DNA from: Candidatus Saccharimonadota bacterium | GTDB lineage: Bacteria; Patescibacteriota; Saccharimonadia; Saccharimonadales; Saccharimonadaceae | Length of the DNA stretch: 64,000 nucleotides | Assembly: GCA_017404795.1 (NCBI GenBank) | Contig: JAFRBR010000025.1 | Location: 1 to 64,000 of the forward strand | Reading direction: 5' to 3' | Shown: positions 1 through 8,103 of the stretch, one piece after another | Position numbering within the stretch: the stretch's first letter is position 1 | Layout of the letters: each line of letters opens with the position of its first letter | The notes under the pieces: generated by a model | What the model saw: only the letters and a program-made list of their open reading frames with translations | Database searches by the model: none | Told to the model about the DNA's origin: nothing | Position numbers and translations under genes: made by a program

Positions 1-1155
1 CTCTACCATCCAACAGTTGCCATCGGATAGTCTTGCTACGGCGTAAGTGTTATTATCTCTAGTGTCTGTCAGAGCTGTCATGCTAGCTAGGGTAGGCGTA
101 TTGCCGCTAGAGGGCTTTGGAGCAGTGGTGAGACTAGAGCAACCAGACCAGCCTTGTAGGTCGCCAGCGGAAGCAATCCAGACGGGGTAAAGGATCAGGC
201 CGTACTGTGATACATCGGCATCTCCAGCGCCAGAAGCGCTAGTGGTAATGGTTTGGTTGGGGCCAAAGATTACGCTAGAAGAAGTAGCTTCAAAGTCGGT
301 AGACCAACCGGCAAAGCCATAGCCGTCACGGGAGAAGTTAGGTGCTCTGAGGACTGCAGTGCCATTGGTAGCTACACTGGTTTGTTTACCAGCCGTAGAA
401 GAGCCAGTCACTGTACCCATGGAGCTCATTGAACCATCTATATCACCGGCATTTGGCGCATAACAAATCTGGCTAGCTGAGCAAGCGGATTCAGGCAAGG
501 GGGTTACTGGAGCCGCTGCGTTGTTGGGGTGGACTAGGGTGTATTTGACCTTGCCAGTATAAGTATCAGCAATCTGGGCGGCGGTGACGCTGACTTCGTA
601 AGTGATGTTTACACTAGAACCGGTAGCACTACTACCAGTATCAGTAGCTGAGTTGAATTTTGCTACTTGGGCGTAGGTAGCAGGGATAGCGTGATAGCTA
701 TCAAAGGAATTCATAATGGTAGGAGCATAGGTCCCGATAACCGCTGTGGCTTTCATAGCCCAATAGGAATCTGGACCAGAATTACCAGTATTGATACTGG
801 CAAGGCTACCGACGAGCTTGGTGTTGTTCCCAGAGTAACTTTCGCCAGTAAAACCGATAGCATAGAGAGAATAGCCTGCAGAATCATTACAAGTGGCCTT
901 GATGGTGGTAGTGCCTAGCTCGGTGGAGCTATCTGGCATCATGGTGGTAGCATAGGTATGATCGCCACCAGCTACAGTGCAGGAAACAGGGACCTTGGCG
1001 GTGATAACGTCGATGACTGAATCGTCAGCACTGGCTGGAATGCTAAAGGCGGCTACTCCAGCGAAAGATGCAAAGCTAACTACTAGCCCGAAAGCCTTAA
1101 AAAACCTGCCCAGTAGACTAGGCTGGCTATTTGACAATGATTCTCCTATGATCAT
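1..1155 (-). CDS. FISUMP-domain surface protein, C-terminus cut by window edge
   Basis: The reading frame is open from an ATG at 1155 to the left window edge (385 codons seen, no stop). The N-terminus has a basic stretch, a hydrophobic segment (about residues 16-42) and an AxA-like signal-peptidase site before an ADD sequence. The body is rich in Ser/Thr/Gly/Ala and includes an InlB B-repeat-like unit (GFAGWSTDF, then LYPVW). The last visible residues, LSDGNCWMVE, match the start of a FISUMP (TIGR02145) domain. I infer a secreted or anchored surface protein. A TTG at 1134 has a better-placed AGGAG site than the ATG, so the start is uncertain. A TGCTATAAT promoter lies about 40 bases upstream. 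The same families recur in the frameshifted gene at 51-52 kb and, for the N-terminus only, in the pseudogene at 34.7 kb. Confidence 0.75.
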   Translation of the reverse strand, partial: MIIGESLSNSQPSLLGRFFKAFGLVVSFASFAGVAAFSIPASADDSVIDVITAKVPVSCTVAGGDHTYATTMMPDSSTELGTTTIKATCNDSAGYSLYAIGFTGESYSGNNTKLVGSLASINTGNSGPDSYWAMKATAVIGTYAPTIMNSFDSYHAIPATYAQVAKFNSATDTGSSATGSSVNITYEVSVTAAQIADTYTGKVKYTLVHPNNAAAPVTPLPESACSASQICYAPNAGDIDGSMSSMGTVTGSSTAGKQTSVATNGTAVLRAPNFSRDGYGFAGWSTDFEATSSSVIFGPNQTITTSASGAGDADVSQYGLILYPVWIASAGDLQGWSGCSSLTTAPKPSSGNTPTLASMTALTDTRDNNTYAVARLSDGNCWMVE

Positions 1156-1242
1156 AAACCTCACTTAAAATAATTAACTATAGCACTTTGATTATAGCAC
1201 ACAAAAAAATAAAATGGAAGGGAATTTTGTGATTTTGCGATT

Positions 1243-1530
1243 TTAGGCTGTGAGGTTGTAGCTAAGGCGGACGAGGTCTATAAGCTCGGCCTGACTAAGC
1301 TGGCCGGCGAGGACGATTTCGATACCACCACGACCGAAATAGCGGGACTCCATGATGGATTCGTATTTTTCTGTCAAAGTTTCAGCGAGACGGGGATCGG
1401 TGCGAACTTCGATGGTATTACGATGTAATACAAGGAAGGTGCGACCATCCTTCAAGTAGAGCTCGCGAGTGGGTTCGGATTGGACGGTGTAGGGACCGAG
1501 GCCGGTTATTTTAGAAAGGTCAAATACCAT
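1243..1530 (-). CDS. MmcQ/YjbR family protein
   Basis: A 95-residue protein with the pattern of the MmcQ/YjbR fold: a beta-rich first half (LKDGRTFLVLHRNTIEVRTD), the helix DPRLAETLTEKYESI, a GGIEIVLAG strand, and a C-terminal helix ending in LIDLVRLSYNL, which corresponds to the family's usual I..SY.L ending. The family is often called a DNA-binding or CyaY-like protein; its biochemical role is unclear. The ATG lies inside the end of orn (25-base overlap), so the two are probably translated from one message starting at argS. The following 70 bases up to the surface-protein promoter hold no other gene. Confidence 0.7.
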   Translation of the reverse strand: MVFDLSKITGLGPYTVQSEPTRELYLKDGRTFLVLHRNTIEVRTDPRLAETLTEKYESIMESRYFGRGGIEIVLAGQLSQAELIDLVRLSYNLTA

Positions 1531-2141
1531 TTGAACTCCTCTATTGAGCCGTTAATATCGTCTAGAGCGCGGTGGGCTTCGGGCTTGGTGAATTTTTGCT
1601 GCTTGGCGGTTTCAAAATAGATTTTCCAGGCGGAGACATCGAGCATGCGGTAGTGAAGCTTTTTGTTTAACTCGGGCATTTCACGGGCGATGAATTTGCG
1701 GTCTTGGTGGATGGAATTGCCGGCAAGATAGACAGTCTTGTTAAAGTGCTGATTAATGAAGGCGATTAGTTCCCTTTCGACAGTCTTGACGGGTTGGCCA
1801 GTGCTGTTCTGGGCGATAAGAGAATCGCGGGATTTGGCGTTCTTGTCCCAGAAGGGGCCGACCATGCGGGACTGGATAAGTTTGTCGCTGACTTTGACGA
1901 CGGCTTGGTATCTAGCGATTTCGTTTAGTTCCATGTCAGTAGCGATGGCGGCGACTTCGAGAATCCGGTCCTTGACCGGGTCAAGGCCGGTCATCTCAAG
2001 GTCTACCCATAAGAGGGTAGCTTTGCGTCGGACGGGTCCTGCCGGCTCTTTTCCTCCCCAAAAATTTTTGGCTAACGCCAAAACATTTTTGGGGTCCCCC
2101 CCAGAGCCGTCACCCGTCCGTGTTACACTATCTCCATCCAT
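1506..2141 (-). CDS. orn: oligoribonuclease (DEDDh 3'-5' exoribonuclease)
   Basis: Degrades 2-5 nt RNA oligomers to mononucleotides at the end of RNA turnover. The DEDDh motifs are visible: WVDLEMTGLDP (Exo I) near residue 45, a GNSIHQD segment (Exo II) in the middle, and HRALDDI (Exo III) near residue 195. The catalytic domain starts at about residue 42 (TLLWVDLE), which is where normal Orn proteins begin. The first 40 or so residues are therefore extra, and most of them (about residues 8-38) are encoded by a 92-bp palindrome at 2029-2120 that keeps the frame open. No alternative start lies between the palindrome and the catalytic core, so the extension is probably translated. Its ATG overlaps the argS stop by one base. 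Confidence 0.9.
   Translation of the reverse strand: MDGDSVTRTGDGSGGDPKNVLALAKNFWGGKEPAGPVRRKATLLWVDLEMTGLDPVKDRILEVAAIATDMELNEIARYQAVVKVSDKLIQSRMVGPFWDKNAKSRDSLIAQNSTGQPVKTVERELIAFINQHFNKTVYLAGNSIHQDRKFIAREMPELNKKLHYRMLDVSAWKIYFETAKQQKFTKPEAHRALDDINGSIEEFKWYLTFLK
2029..2120. repeat. in-frame palindromic element in orn
   Basis: Outer arms CGGACGGGT (2029) and ACCCGTCCG (to 2120) enclose further paired blocks (GGCTCT/AGAGCC, CCCCAAAAAT/ATTTTTGGGG) and a GGC-TAAC-GCC tip. The whole 92 bp can fold into one long imperfect hairpin and encodes the N-terminal extension of Orn. Its middle (CAAAAA...GGC TAA GCC...TTTTTG) resembles the central hairpin of the element at 48461-48597, suggesting a shared family. 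Confidence 0.85.
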
Positions 2142-3778
2142 TACATTTCCTCCGGGATGTTGATGCCGAGGAGGCCAAGGCCGTGGGTCATAACGTTTAA
2201 GTAGACTTGGACGAGTTTCAAGCGCTCTTTTTCCCTGCTGCTGCCGTGGACGGGGGAGTGCTCGTAGAATCTCGAGAATTCCTGGGCGAGTTCGTATAGG
2301 AAATTGGCGACTTTGTGCGGGGCCATCTCGGCTACTGCCACCTGTAAAATGCTTTTATACTCTATGATTTTTTTAATTAAGGATTTTTCATAATTATCAT
2401 AAATATGGTTGATGAGATTATGATGGTTGTTATTTTTAGATATAATCTTCTTGGCGCGGACAGCGGAATATAATAGATACGGGCCGGAGTTGCCGGTCAT
2501 TTTGACGGATTCCTTGGGGTCGAAGATTAATTGGCCGCCCATTTTGTACCTTAGAAAAGCATATTTGGTGGCGGCGAGGGAGACGGTGGGGTCGGTGGAG
2601 TTATATTCTTCTTTTAGGGCGAATTTGACCATGTCTAGGACATCGACGGCTTTTAAGAAATTACCTTTCCGAGAAGACATTTTGACGCCACCAGGGAGCT
2701 TGACGAGGCCATGAGTCAAGTGAGTGGTGCGCTTGGTAAGCTCGGGCGCGTATTGCTCGACGGACTTAAGGACGACCTTCATGTATTCGAGTTGCTCGGA
2801 GCCGGTGATGACGATGGATTTGTCAAAATGATAATCATCCCATTTGGTGAAGATGAGGCCGACGTCCTTGGTTTCGTAAGTGGGGACGCCTTCTCTATTG
2901 ATAAAGACGCGGGTGTGGAGGCCGTATTTGTCGCCGTTAAAGATGACGGCGCCGTTCGAATATTCGTAAACGCCTTTTTCTAGTTGTTCTTTGACTTTGG
3001 CGAGACCGAGCTGAGCGACAGAAGATTCGGGATAGTACTTGTCAAAATGAACGCCGATTTGGTCGTAAAAATGGCGGAAGTAATCGTAGGATAATTCCCT
3101 ACCTTGCCAGTAGAGGTCGGCGATGGGAGTATCGTGAACCTTGTCGGCATTAATCTTGTATATTTCTTTATTTAATGCAGTGATTTCGGCTCTGGCTTCT
3201 TCGTTGTCTGTGTAAGCGGCGGTGCCTTCGACGTAGCATTTGGCGATGTCATCGATAGTGAGTTCGTTGGGGTCTTTTTGCCTTAAGATATACATGGTTT
3301 TAGCGACGTGGAGACCGACGTCGCCACCAAAATTGGCACGAATGACTTTGGCGCCGGCGTATTCATACAGTCTAGAAATTGCATCGCCCACAATGGAAGT
3401 GTACAAATGCCCTACGTGCAATACTTTGAAGGGGTTCGGGTCGGAAAATTCGCAAATCACTGTCTGGCCCTTGTAGCTATCATCAGAAATGGCTTGATTA
3501 AAATCATCAAATAAATTGTTTATAGAATTATTTAATATCTTATCGGATAAAGTAAAATTCAGAAAGCCCGGGGCGCTTATTGAAATATAGATATGTTCGG
3601 ATACCTCTCTAGCAATATCCATCGGGGATTTGTGGAGGGATTTGGCGAGTTTCAGGGGGGCGTTTGATGAATAGTCGGCATTGATGTTGGCGGGGGAGGG
3701 GGTGAGTTCGGGGACAAAATCGTCTAGACCATAGAGGTCGCGAATGACGGATTGAAGCTTTTCCCTGATTTCTTGCAT
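2141..3778 (-). CDS. argS: arginyl-tRNA synthetase
   Basis: Class I aminoacyl-tRNA synthetase charging tRNA-Arg in the cytoplasm. The 545 residues contain an N-terminal Add-1-like region, the HIGH-type motif HVGH in PNPFKVLHVGHLYTS (about residues 115-127), the KMSKS equivalent GGVKMSSRKGN in the second half, and a C-terminal helical DALR anticodon-binding domain ending in LGLLGINIPEEM. Length is typical. The start is fixed by a TATAAT box at 3785-3790 placed exactly six bases before the ATG, so the message is probably leaderless. It heads a tight argS-orn-yjbR run with overlapping start and stop codons. Confidence 0.95.
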   Translation of the reverse strand: MQEIREKLQSVIRDLYGLDDFVPELTPSPANINADYSSNAPLKLAKSLHKSPMDIAREVSEHIYISISAPGFLNFTLSDKILNNSINNLFDDFNQAISDDSYKGQTVICEFSDPNPFKVLHVGHLYTSIVGDAISRLYEYAGAKVIRANFGGDVGLHVAKTMYILRQKDPNELTIDDIAKCYVEGTAAYTDNEEARAEITALNKEIYKINADKVHDTPIADLYWQGRELSYDYFRHFYDQIGVHFDKYYPESSVAQLGLAKVKEQLEKGVYEYSNGAVIFNGDKYGLHTRVFINREGVPTYETKDVGLIFTKWDDYHFDKSIVITGSEQLEYMKVVLKSVEQYAPELTKRTTHLTHGLVKLPGGVKMSSRKGNFLKAVDVLDMVKFALKEEYNSTDPTVSLAATKYAFLRYKMGGQLIFDPKESVKMTGNSGPYLLYSAVRAKKIISKNNNHHNLINHIYDNYEKSLIKKIIEYKSILQVAVAEMAPHKVANFLYELAQEFSRFYEHSPVHGSSREKERLKLVQVYLNVMTHGLGLLGINIPEEM

Positions 3779-3784
3779 AAGATA

Positions 3785-3790
3785 ATTATA
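3785..3790 (-). promoter_or_regulatory. -10 box of argS (leaderless type)
   Basis: TATAAT in a TATGCTATAAT context, six bases before the argS ATG. Confidence 0.75.
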
Positions 3791-3826
3791 GCATATTTGC
3801 TAGGGATGTGGTATAATGAGGGGTAA

Positions 3827-3901
3827 GCGGGTATCGTATAACGGCTATTATGTATCCTTCCCAAGGATGAGATTGGGGTCCGACTCCCCATACCCGCACC
3901 A
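3827..3901 (+). tRNA. tRNA-Gly (anticodon CCC)
   Basis: A 75-nt cloverleaf: acceptor GCGGGTA/TACCCGC, discriminator A, encoded CCA. The anticodon loop is TTCCCAA, giving CCC for GGG codons. A TATAAT box lies at about 3812-3817. A palindromic element follows directly at 3902. Confidence 0.93.
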
Positions 3902-4007
3902 AATTCATATTAAATTCGCCCATCTGGGCGATTTTTCGGTTTCGCTCGTCCAATAGACGCGCTTCAACCGAAGAAATCACCCATCTGAACGAATTTAATT
4001 ATGAATT
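3902..4007. repeat. palindromic element between tRNA-Gly and a convergent gene
   Basis: The left arm (3902-3941) and the right arm (3966-4007) are near-complementary over about 40 bases, sharing blocks such as TTAAATTCG, CCATCTG, GATTT and CGGTT, with a GC-rich loop between them. The right arm includes the stop codon of the SurA-like gene. It could end transcription from both sides, but it is far longer than a normal terminator and is built like the other palindromes in this window. Confidence 0.85.
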
Positions 4008-5028
4008 AACTTTCCGTATTCTCTTCAGGGGTGGAGATAGTGATGTATTCGGTGATTTTGTCTTCGGATTGGAGTTGGTCGAATTGTTGGTTGAACTTAG
4101 TGAAGGGGACGCGGATGGAGACAAAGTTGACTTCGGAGTCGGTCTTGCTGATGAGCTTGACAAAGTAGTAGCCGTCGCCACTTATAGAGATGAATTTGCC
4201 GCTGGATTGGCCGGGTTCTAGCCTCATAGCCTCGGAAGCACGACCGCCGTCGATATTCTTGCTGTCGACTAGACCGCCGGTTTCCTGGTAGATAATTTTG
4301 TCGCCGAGGGCTTCGGCCACGGCTTTGTAATCGTTGCCGCTCTCGGCGAGGAGCTTCTCGACTTCGGTGGCGATCTTGTTGGCGGTATCGTCGATGTGGG
4401 TCTCGACCTTGGATTTTAGAAGTGAGAGGTAGAGCATGCGCTCGTATTCGCTTTTGTCGAGGCCAAAGTTATCATTAACAATTTTAGTGAAACTTTCTTC
4501 GCTACGTTCGATGCCGCCGATATTTAAGTGGCGCTCGAATTCGGTCTGGACTTCTTCCTCTGAGACAGTGATGTCTGATTCCCTGGCGAGCTTGGAGGCG
4601 TAGGTGTACTTTTCGGCTTCGGTGAGGGCAGACCTTTGGTATTCGGCGCGGAGCTGCTCTAGAGAGCCCTCGTCAAACTGGCTGCCGGACTGGCGCTCGA
4701 TAGAAGTCATACTACTGCGGTAAAGCATGAGATAGTCTGAGAAGGGGACGTTTTCGAAGTCGACCGAAGCGACAGGAACAGGGATAACTTTGGTGACGCG
4801 AAAGAGGAACTCGTCGGTCATGTTGAATTTGTAGAGAGCGAGCCAGCCACCAATTACTACCATGGCAAGAACAACAAGAGTGATGAGAATGGTATTGATG
4901 ACGACACGGTGACGAGTCCACTGAAGAGGATATTTGAATTTGCGGCCCTTGGCGAGGACTTCTTCGCGGCGCTCTTCGACCTTTTCCTGTTCGGTCTTCT
5001 TGGTGTCTTTTTTCTTTATTAAACCCAT
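4006..5028 (-). CDS. membrane-anchored SurA/PrsA-like peptidyl-prolyl isomerase
   Basis: About 340 residues with a charged cytoplasmic N-terminus (KKKDTKKTEQEK), one membrane segment (about residues 43-65), and an extracytoplasmic part with an alpha-helical SurA_N-like region followed by a degenerate parvulin-like domain (GGLVDSKNIDGG, then EAMRLEPGQSSGKFIS and GYYFVKLI). I infer a cell-surface folding factor for exported proteins. The internal start (MGLIKKKD) is preferred over the longer frame because a TATGCTATAAT promoter lies just upstream. The stop codon is inside the right arm of the palindrome at 3902-4007. Catalytic activity is uncertain, since parvulin active-site residues are not clearly conserved. 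Confidence 0.7.
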   Translation of the reverse strand: MGLIKKKDTKKTEQEKVEERREEVLAKGRKFKYPLQWTRHRVVINTILITLVVLAMVVIGGWLALYKFNMTDEFLFRVTKVIPVPVASVDFENVPFSDYLMLYRSSMTSIERQSGSQFDEGSLEQLRAEYQRSALTEAEKYTYASKLARESDITVSEEEVQTEFERHLNIGGIERSEESFTKIVNDNFGLDKSEYERMLYLSLLKSKVETHIDDTANKIATEVEKLLAESGNDYKAVAEALGDKIIYQETGGLVDSKNIDGGRASEAMRLEPGQSSGKFISISGDGYYFVKLISKTDSEVNFVSIRVPFTKFNQQFDQLQSEDKITEYITISTPEENTES

Positions 5029-5068
5029 GTTATAATATATTATAGCATATTTTGTGTGTGACAAATAT

Positions 5069-5144
5069 GGCCCGGTAGCTCAATGGATAGAGCGGCTCCG
5101 TCCTAAGGAGAAGGTTGCGCGTTCAAGTCGCGCCCGGGCTACCA
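5069..5144 (+). tRNA. tRNA-Arg (anticodon CCT)
   Basis: A 76-nt cloverleaf with acceptor GGCCCGG/CCGGGCT, discriminator A and encoded CCA. The loop GTCCTAA gives anticodon CCT, reading AGG. It lies 26 bases ahead of ndk, in the same direction. Confidence 0.92.
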
Positions 5145-5170
5145 ATAGAATCAAAAAAGGAGTTAAATCT

Positions 5171-5686
5171 ATGGCAAAATCACAAGATTTTATTCAAAGA
5201 AGTTTAGTAGTTTTGAAGCCGGATACGGTGCAAAGGGGGATTATCGGTGAAATTATTCAGCGTTTTGAGCGCGTGGGGTTAAAAATCGTAGGGATGAAAA
5301 TGGTGATGCCAGAGGAAAAACTCTACCGGGCCCACTACGAAGATATTGGTCAGATGATTACTCGCCGGGGGGAGCAGGCTTTTCGCTACAATGTAGAATA
5401 TATGATGACTGGGCCGGTGATTGCGATGGTGCTAGAAGGAGTAGAGGCGGTGCCTCTGGTACGGAAGATTGTGGGACCGACTGAGCCTAAGTCGGCAGAA
5501 ATGGGGACTATCCGAGGGGATTATTCTCATATGAGCTTTGGGTATTCTGATGCCAAGGGCGTGGGGGTACCAAATTTGGTACACGCCTCCGGTAATGCTG
5601 AAGAAGCCAAAAAAGAGATTGATTTGTGGTTTAATGCTAATGAACTATATGATTATAGTGATTTGAATGAGAAGTTCACTAGATAG
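5171..5686 (+). CDS. ndk: nucleoside diphosphate kinase
   Basis: Transfers the gamma-phosphate of ATP to NDPs through a phospho-histidine. The 171-residue protein starts MAKSQDFIQRSLVVLKPDTVQRG, with the usual VxKPD signature, contains the RGDYSHM segment, and carries the active-site histidine in NLVHASGNAEEAKKEI (families usually have HGSD). The C-terminus is about 20 residues longer than short bacterial Ndk. The start at 5171 is chosen over the longer frame, which runs through the tRNA, because AAGGAG sits at 5156-5161. It converges on the ABC importer operon, with one base between the two stop codons. Confidence 0.93.
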   Translation: MAKSQDFIQRSLVVLKPDTVQRGIIGEIIQRFERVGLKIVGMKMVMPEEKLYRAHYEDIGQMITRRGEQAFRYNVEYMMTGPVIAMVLEGVEAVPLVRKIVGPTEPKSAEMGTIRGDYSHMSFGYSDAKGVGVPNLVHASGNAEEAKKEIDLWFNANELYDYSDLNEKFTR

Positions 5687-5687
5687 T

Positions 5688-6419
5688 CTAATAGAGGACT
5701 TTTTTCAAAAATTCTTGGACGCGGGGAGTCTGGGGGTGTTCAAAAAACTCGGTGGGGGTGCCTTCTTCGATAATGTGACCTTGGTCGACAAAGATGACTC
5801 TGGAGGCGATTTCCCGAGCAAAGCCCATTTCGTGGGTGACAATCATGACGGTCATGCCGGCATCTACGACTTCGCGGATTAAATCTAGTACGTCACCGAT
5901 GGACTCGGGATCTAGGGCTGAAGTAGGTTCGTCAAATAATAATATCTCTGGATTCATCATCATGGCACGAATGATGGCAATTCTTTGCTGTTGACCACCA
6001 GAAAGTGAGGCTGGATAGGCATCGGCTTTATTTAATAAGCCGATATGCCGGAGGAGATTGCGGGCCTTCTTCTCTGCTGCCTCCAAGTTCATGAGTTTGA
6101 GTTTGGCTGGAGCGAGGGTAAGATTTTGCATGACGGTAAGGTTGTTGATGAGATTAAAGTGTTGAAAAACCATACCGATTTTTTGACGCATTTGCTGGAT
6201 GTTTTTGTCGGTAATTAGAGTACCTTCAAAAGACATTTCACCACTGGTGGGCTCTTCCATACGATTGATACAACGGAGGAAAGTGGATTTGCCGCTGCCC
6301 GAAGGGCCGAGGACAACTACGCGTTCTTTGTCTCTCAGGCTAAAGTCGATACCCTTTAAGACTTTGTTCTGGCCAAATTCTTTTTTGAGGTTTTTGATGC
6401 TTAAGACTTCTTCGCTCAT
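5688..6419 (-). CDS. amino-acid ABC importer, ATP-binding subunit (GlnQ/HisP type)
   Basis: ATPase that powers uptake of a polar amino acid. The 243 residues show Walker A GPSGSGKST (38-46), a Q-loop, the signature LSGGQQQR (about 138-145), Walker B ILLFDEPTSALDPE and the switch histidine in VTHEMGFA. Closest by pattern to GlnQ, ArtP or TcyC; the exact amino acid cannot be read from the sequence. It is the last gene of a three-gene operon after the permease and binding protein. Confidence 0.9.
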   Translation of the reverse strand: MSEEVLSIKNLKKEFGQNKVLKGIDFSLRDKERVVVLGPSGSGKSTFLRCINRMEEPTSGEMSFEGTLITDKNIQQMRQKIGMVFQHFNLINNLTVMQNLTLAPAKLKLMNLEAAEKKARNLLRHIGLLNKADAYPASLSGGQQQRIAIIRAMMMNPEILLFDEPTSALDPESIGDVLDLIREVVDAGMTVMIVTHEMGFAREIASRVIFVDQGHIIEEGTPTEFFEHPQTPRVQEFLKKVLY

Positions 6420-6420
6420 T

Positions 6421-7119
6421 TCAAGCTCTCCTTTCGCTGCGACGTAGATGTTTTTCGATTTGGCGGATGATAAAAGTGATGAGGTAGACTGTAGCTAGAT
6501 AGAAGAGGGCGGCGACGAACATCGGCACGATATAGCTGGCCATGTTTTGGCCGGAACCGATGTCTTTGGCGGCCATGTTGAGGTCGTACATGCCGACCAT
6601 GCTGACGATGGCTGTCTCCTTGATGACGGTGACGATTTCGTTGCCTAGGGCTGGGAGGATGTTTTTGATGGCCTGAGGAGCGACGATACGGCGAAAAATG
6701 GTGAACCTAGAAAGACCTAGCGCCATGCCGGCCTCGGTCTGGCCTTTGTCTACTGATTGAATGCCACTACGGATGACTTCGGCTACGTAGGCTCCGGAGT
6801 TAAACCCAAAGGCGAGGATAGCGATGATGATTTGAGGAAAGCCGCGGATAGCAAAAATAACAAAGAACATAATAAAGAGCTGTAAGGCCATTGGTGTGCC
6901 TCTGATGACGGTGGTGTAGATTTTGCAGATGGCTTTGGGGAGAATGGTCCATTTGGTGCGTTTAGAAGTATCGATGAGAGCTACAATGGTGCCAATTATT
7001 AGACCGAGTAAGATAGCAAAAAACGAAATTTGGAGAGTGAGCAAGAAGCCATGCAATAATGAATCAATGTATTGTGGGGTAGTGAATAACTCTACGACCT
7101 TGTCCCAAAATTCATTCAT
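6421..7119 (-). CDS. amino-acid ABC importer, permease (HisM/GlnP type)
   Basis: A 232-residue inner-membrane permease with five hydrophobic segments and the EAA loop EVIRSGIQSVDKGQTEAGMALGLS (about residues 110-133), which docks on the ATPase. Length and topology match polar amino-acid permeases that work as homodimers. The start overlaps the end of the binding-protein gene by eight bases, and the ATPase follows after one base, so the three genes are translationally coupled. Confidence 0.9.
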   Translation of the reverse strand: MNEFWDKVVELFTTPQYIDSLLHGFLLTLQISFFAILLGLIIGTIVALIDTSKRTKWTILPKAICKIYTTVIRGTPMALQLFIMFFVIFAIRGFPQIIIAILAFGFNSGAYVAEVIRSGIQSVDKGQTEAGMALGLSRFTIFRRIVAPQAIKNILPALGNEIVTVIKETAIVSMVGMYDLNMAAKDIGSGQNMASYIVPMFVAALFYLATVYLITFIIRQIEKHLRRSERRA

Positions 7120-8044
7120 TTATAACCTCCTCTTCTAGTCCCATGTATTTTAAGATTAGTTTATCTATTTCTGTTTGACCGTTGGCGTCTGGGATTAACA
7201 TTTCGGTCAATACTGCGTTAAAGGCGTCTAAAAGCTCTGGGCGCTGTTTGTTGACAGCGATAGCGTAAGATTCTTCGACTGGATAATCTCCGGATGGGTC
7301 AGAATAATAGAGCGGTAGGGCTACTAGCTCAGGGTTTTTGTCGACAATAAATTTGGCGGCGAGTTCGTCGGCGATGGCATAATCAATGATGTGAGAATTG
7401 ATGGCATCTGCCGCCAATTGATGAGAGTCTAGACCCTTGACAGTGGTGTTGGTGCCAGCTAAAACTCCTTCGCTGGCTTCGTCAGAAGCAAACAAATAGC
7501 CAGTACCACCCATCTGGGAGCCTAAAGTTTTGCCGGCTAAGGCGTCCCAAGTGACATATGCTGGGACAGATATCATGGTATCGCCGTCGGCAGATTCTAA
7601 AGTGTCTCCGTTTTTGATAGCAGGAGCATTACTAGGGTTAAAAATCACGTATTGGACTGAGGTATAGTAGGGGATGCTGAAGTCGACTTTAGCGGCCCGT
7701 GCGGGAGTAATGGTGAGACCAGCGGCGCCTGCATCAGCGATGATACCACCGGCCACATTGTCGATAATGATGTCGAATTCGACGTTTTTGATGTCGATGG
7801 TAGCGTCTAATTTGTCTGCTACACGGTTGATGATTTCTACGTCAACGCCGACGATCTCGCGGTTGTCGTAGAATTCAAAAGGGGCAAAAAAGGCATTGGT
7901 CTCGACCGTATAATCATAAACCTTAATGTCTCGAATAAAAAACACCGTGCCGATAATGATTAAAATTAGAATTAAACCTGCGATAATATGCTCGGCTGAG
8001 AATATTTTGCGCCAGTTTATTTTGGGTTTGGACCTCCTAACCAT
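7112..8044 (-). CDS. membrane-anchored amino-acid-binding protein of the ABC importer
   Basis: A 310-residue family-3 solute-binding protein. It has a basic N-terminus and one membrane segment (about residues 19-37) that serves as an uncleaved anchor; no lipobox is present. The mature part carries the typical FAPFEFYDNREIVGVDVEI start and two lobes. It captures a polar amino acid outside the membrane for the permease and ATPase encoded after it. A TATAAT box is exactly six bases before the ATG, so the operon message is probably leaderless. Confidence 0.88.
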   Translation of the reverse strand: MVRRSKPKINWRKIFSAEHIIAGLILILIIIGTVFFIRDIKVYDYTVETNAFFAPFEFYDNREIVGVDVEIINRVADKLDATIDIKNVEFDIIIDNVAGGIIADAGAAGLTITPARAAKVDFSIPYYTSVQYVIFNPSNAPAIKNGDTLESADGDTMISVPAYVTWDALAGKTLGSQMGGTGYLFASDEASEGVLAGTNTTVKGLDSHQLAADAINSHIIDYAIADELAAKFIVDKNPELVALPLYYSDPSGDYPVEESYAIAVNKQRPELLDAFNAVLTEMLIPDANGQTEIDKLILKYMGLEEEVINE

Positions 8045-8050
8045 AAATTT

Positions 8051-8056
8051 ATTATA
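8051..8056 (-). promoter_or_regulatory. -10 box of the amino-acid importer operon
   Basis: TATGCTATAAT, six bases before the ATG at 8044. Confidence 0.75.
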
Positions 8057-8091
8057 GCATACTTTCGACGGGGCCTATCAGTGTGTTATGC

Positions 8092-8097
8092 TATAAT
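8092..8097 (+). promoter_or_regulatory. -10 box of the Xer recombinase gene
   Basis: TATGCTATAAT, six bases before the ATG at 8104. It is divergent to the importer promoter about 40 bases away. Confidence 0.75.
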
Positions 8098-8103
8098 CAT
8101 GAT

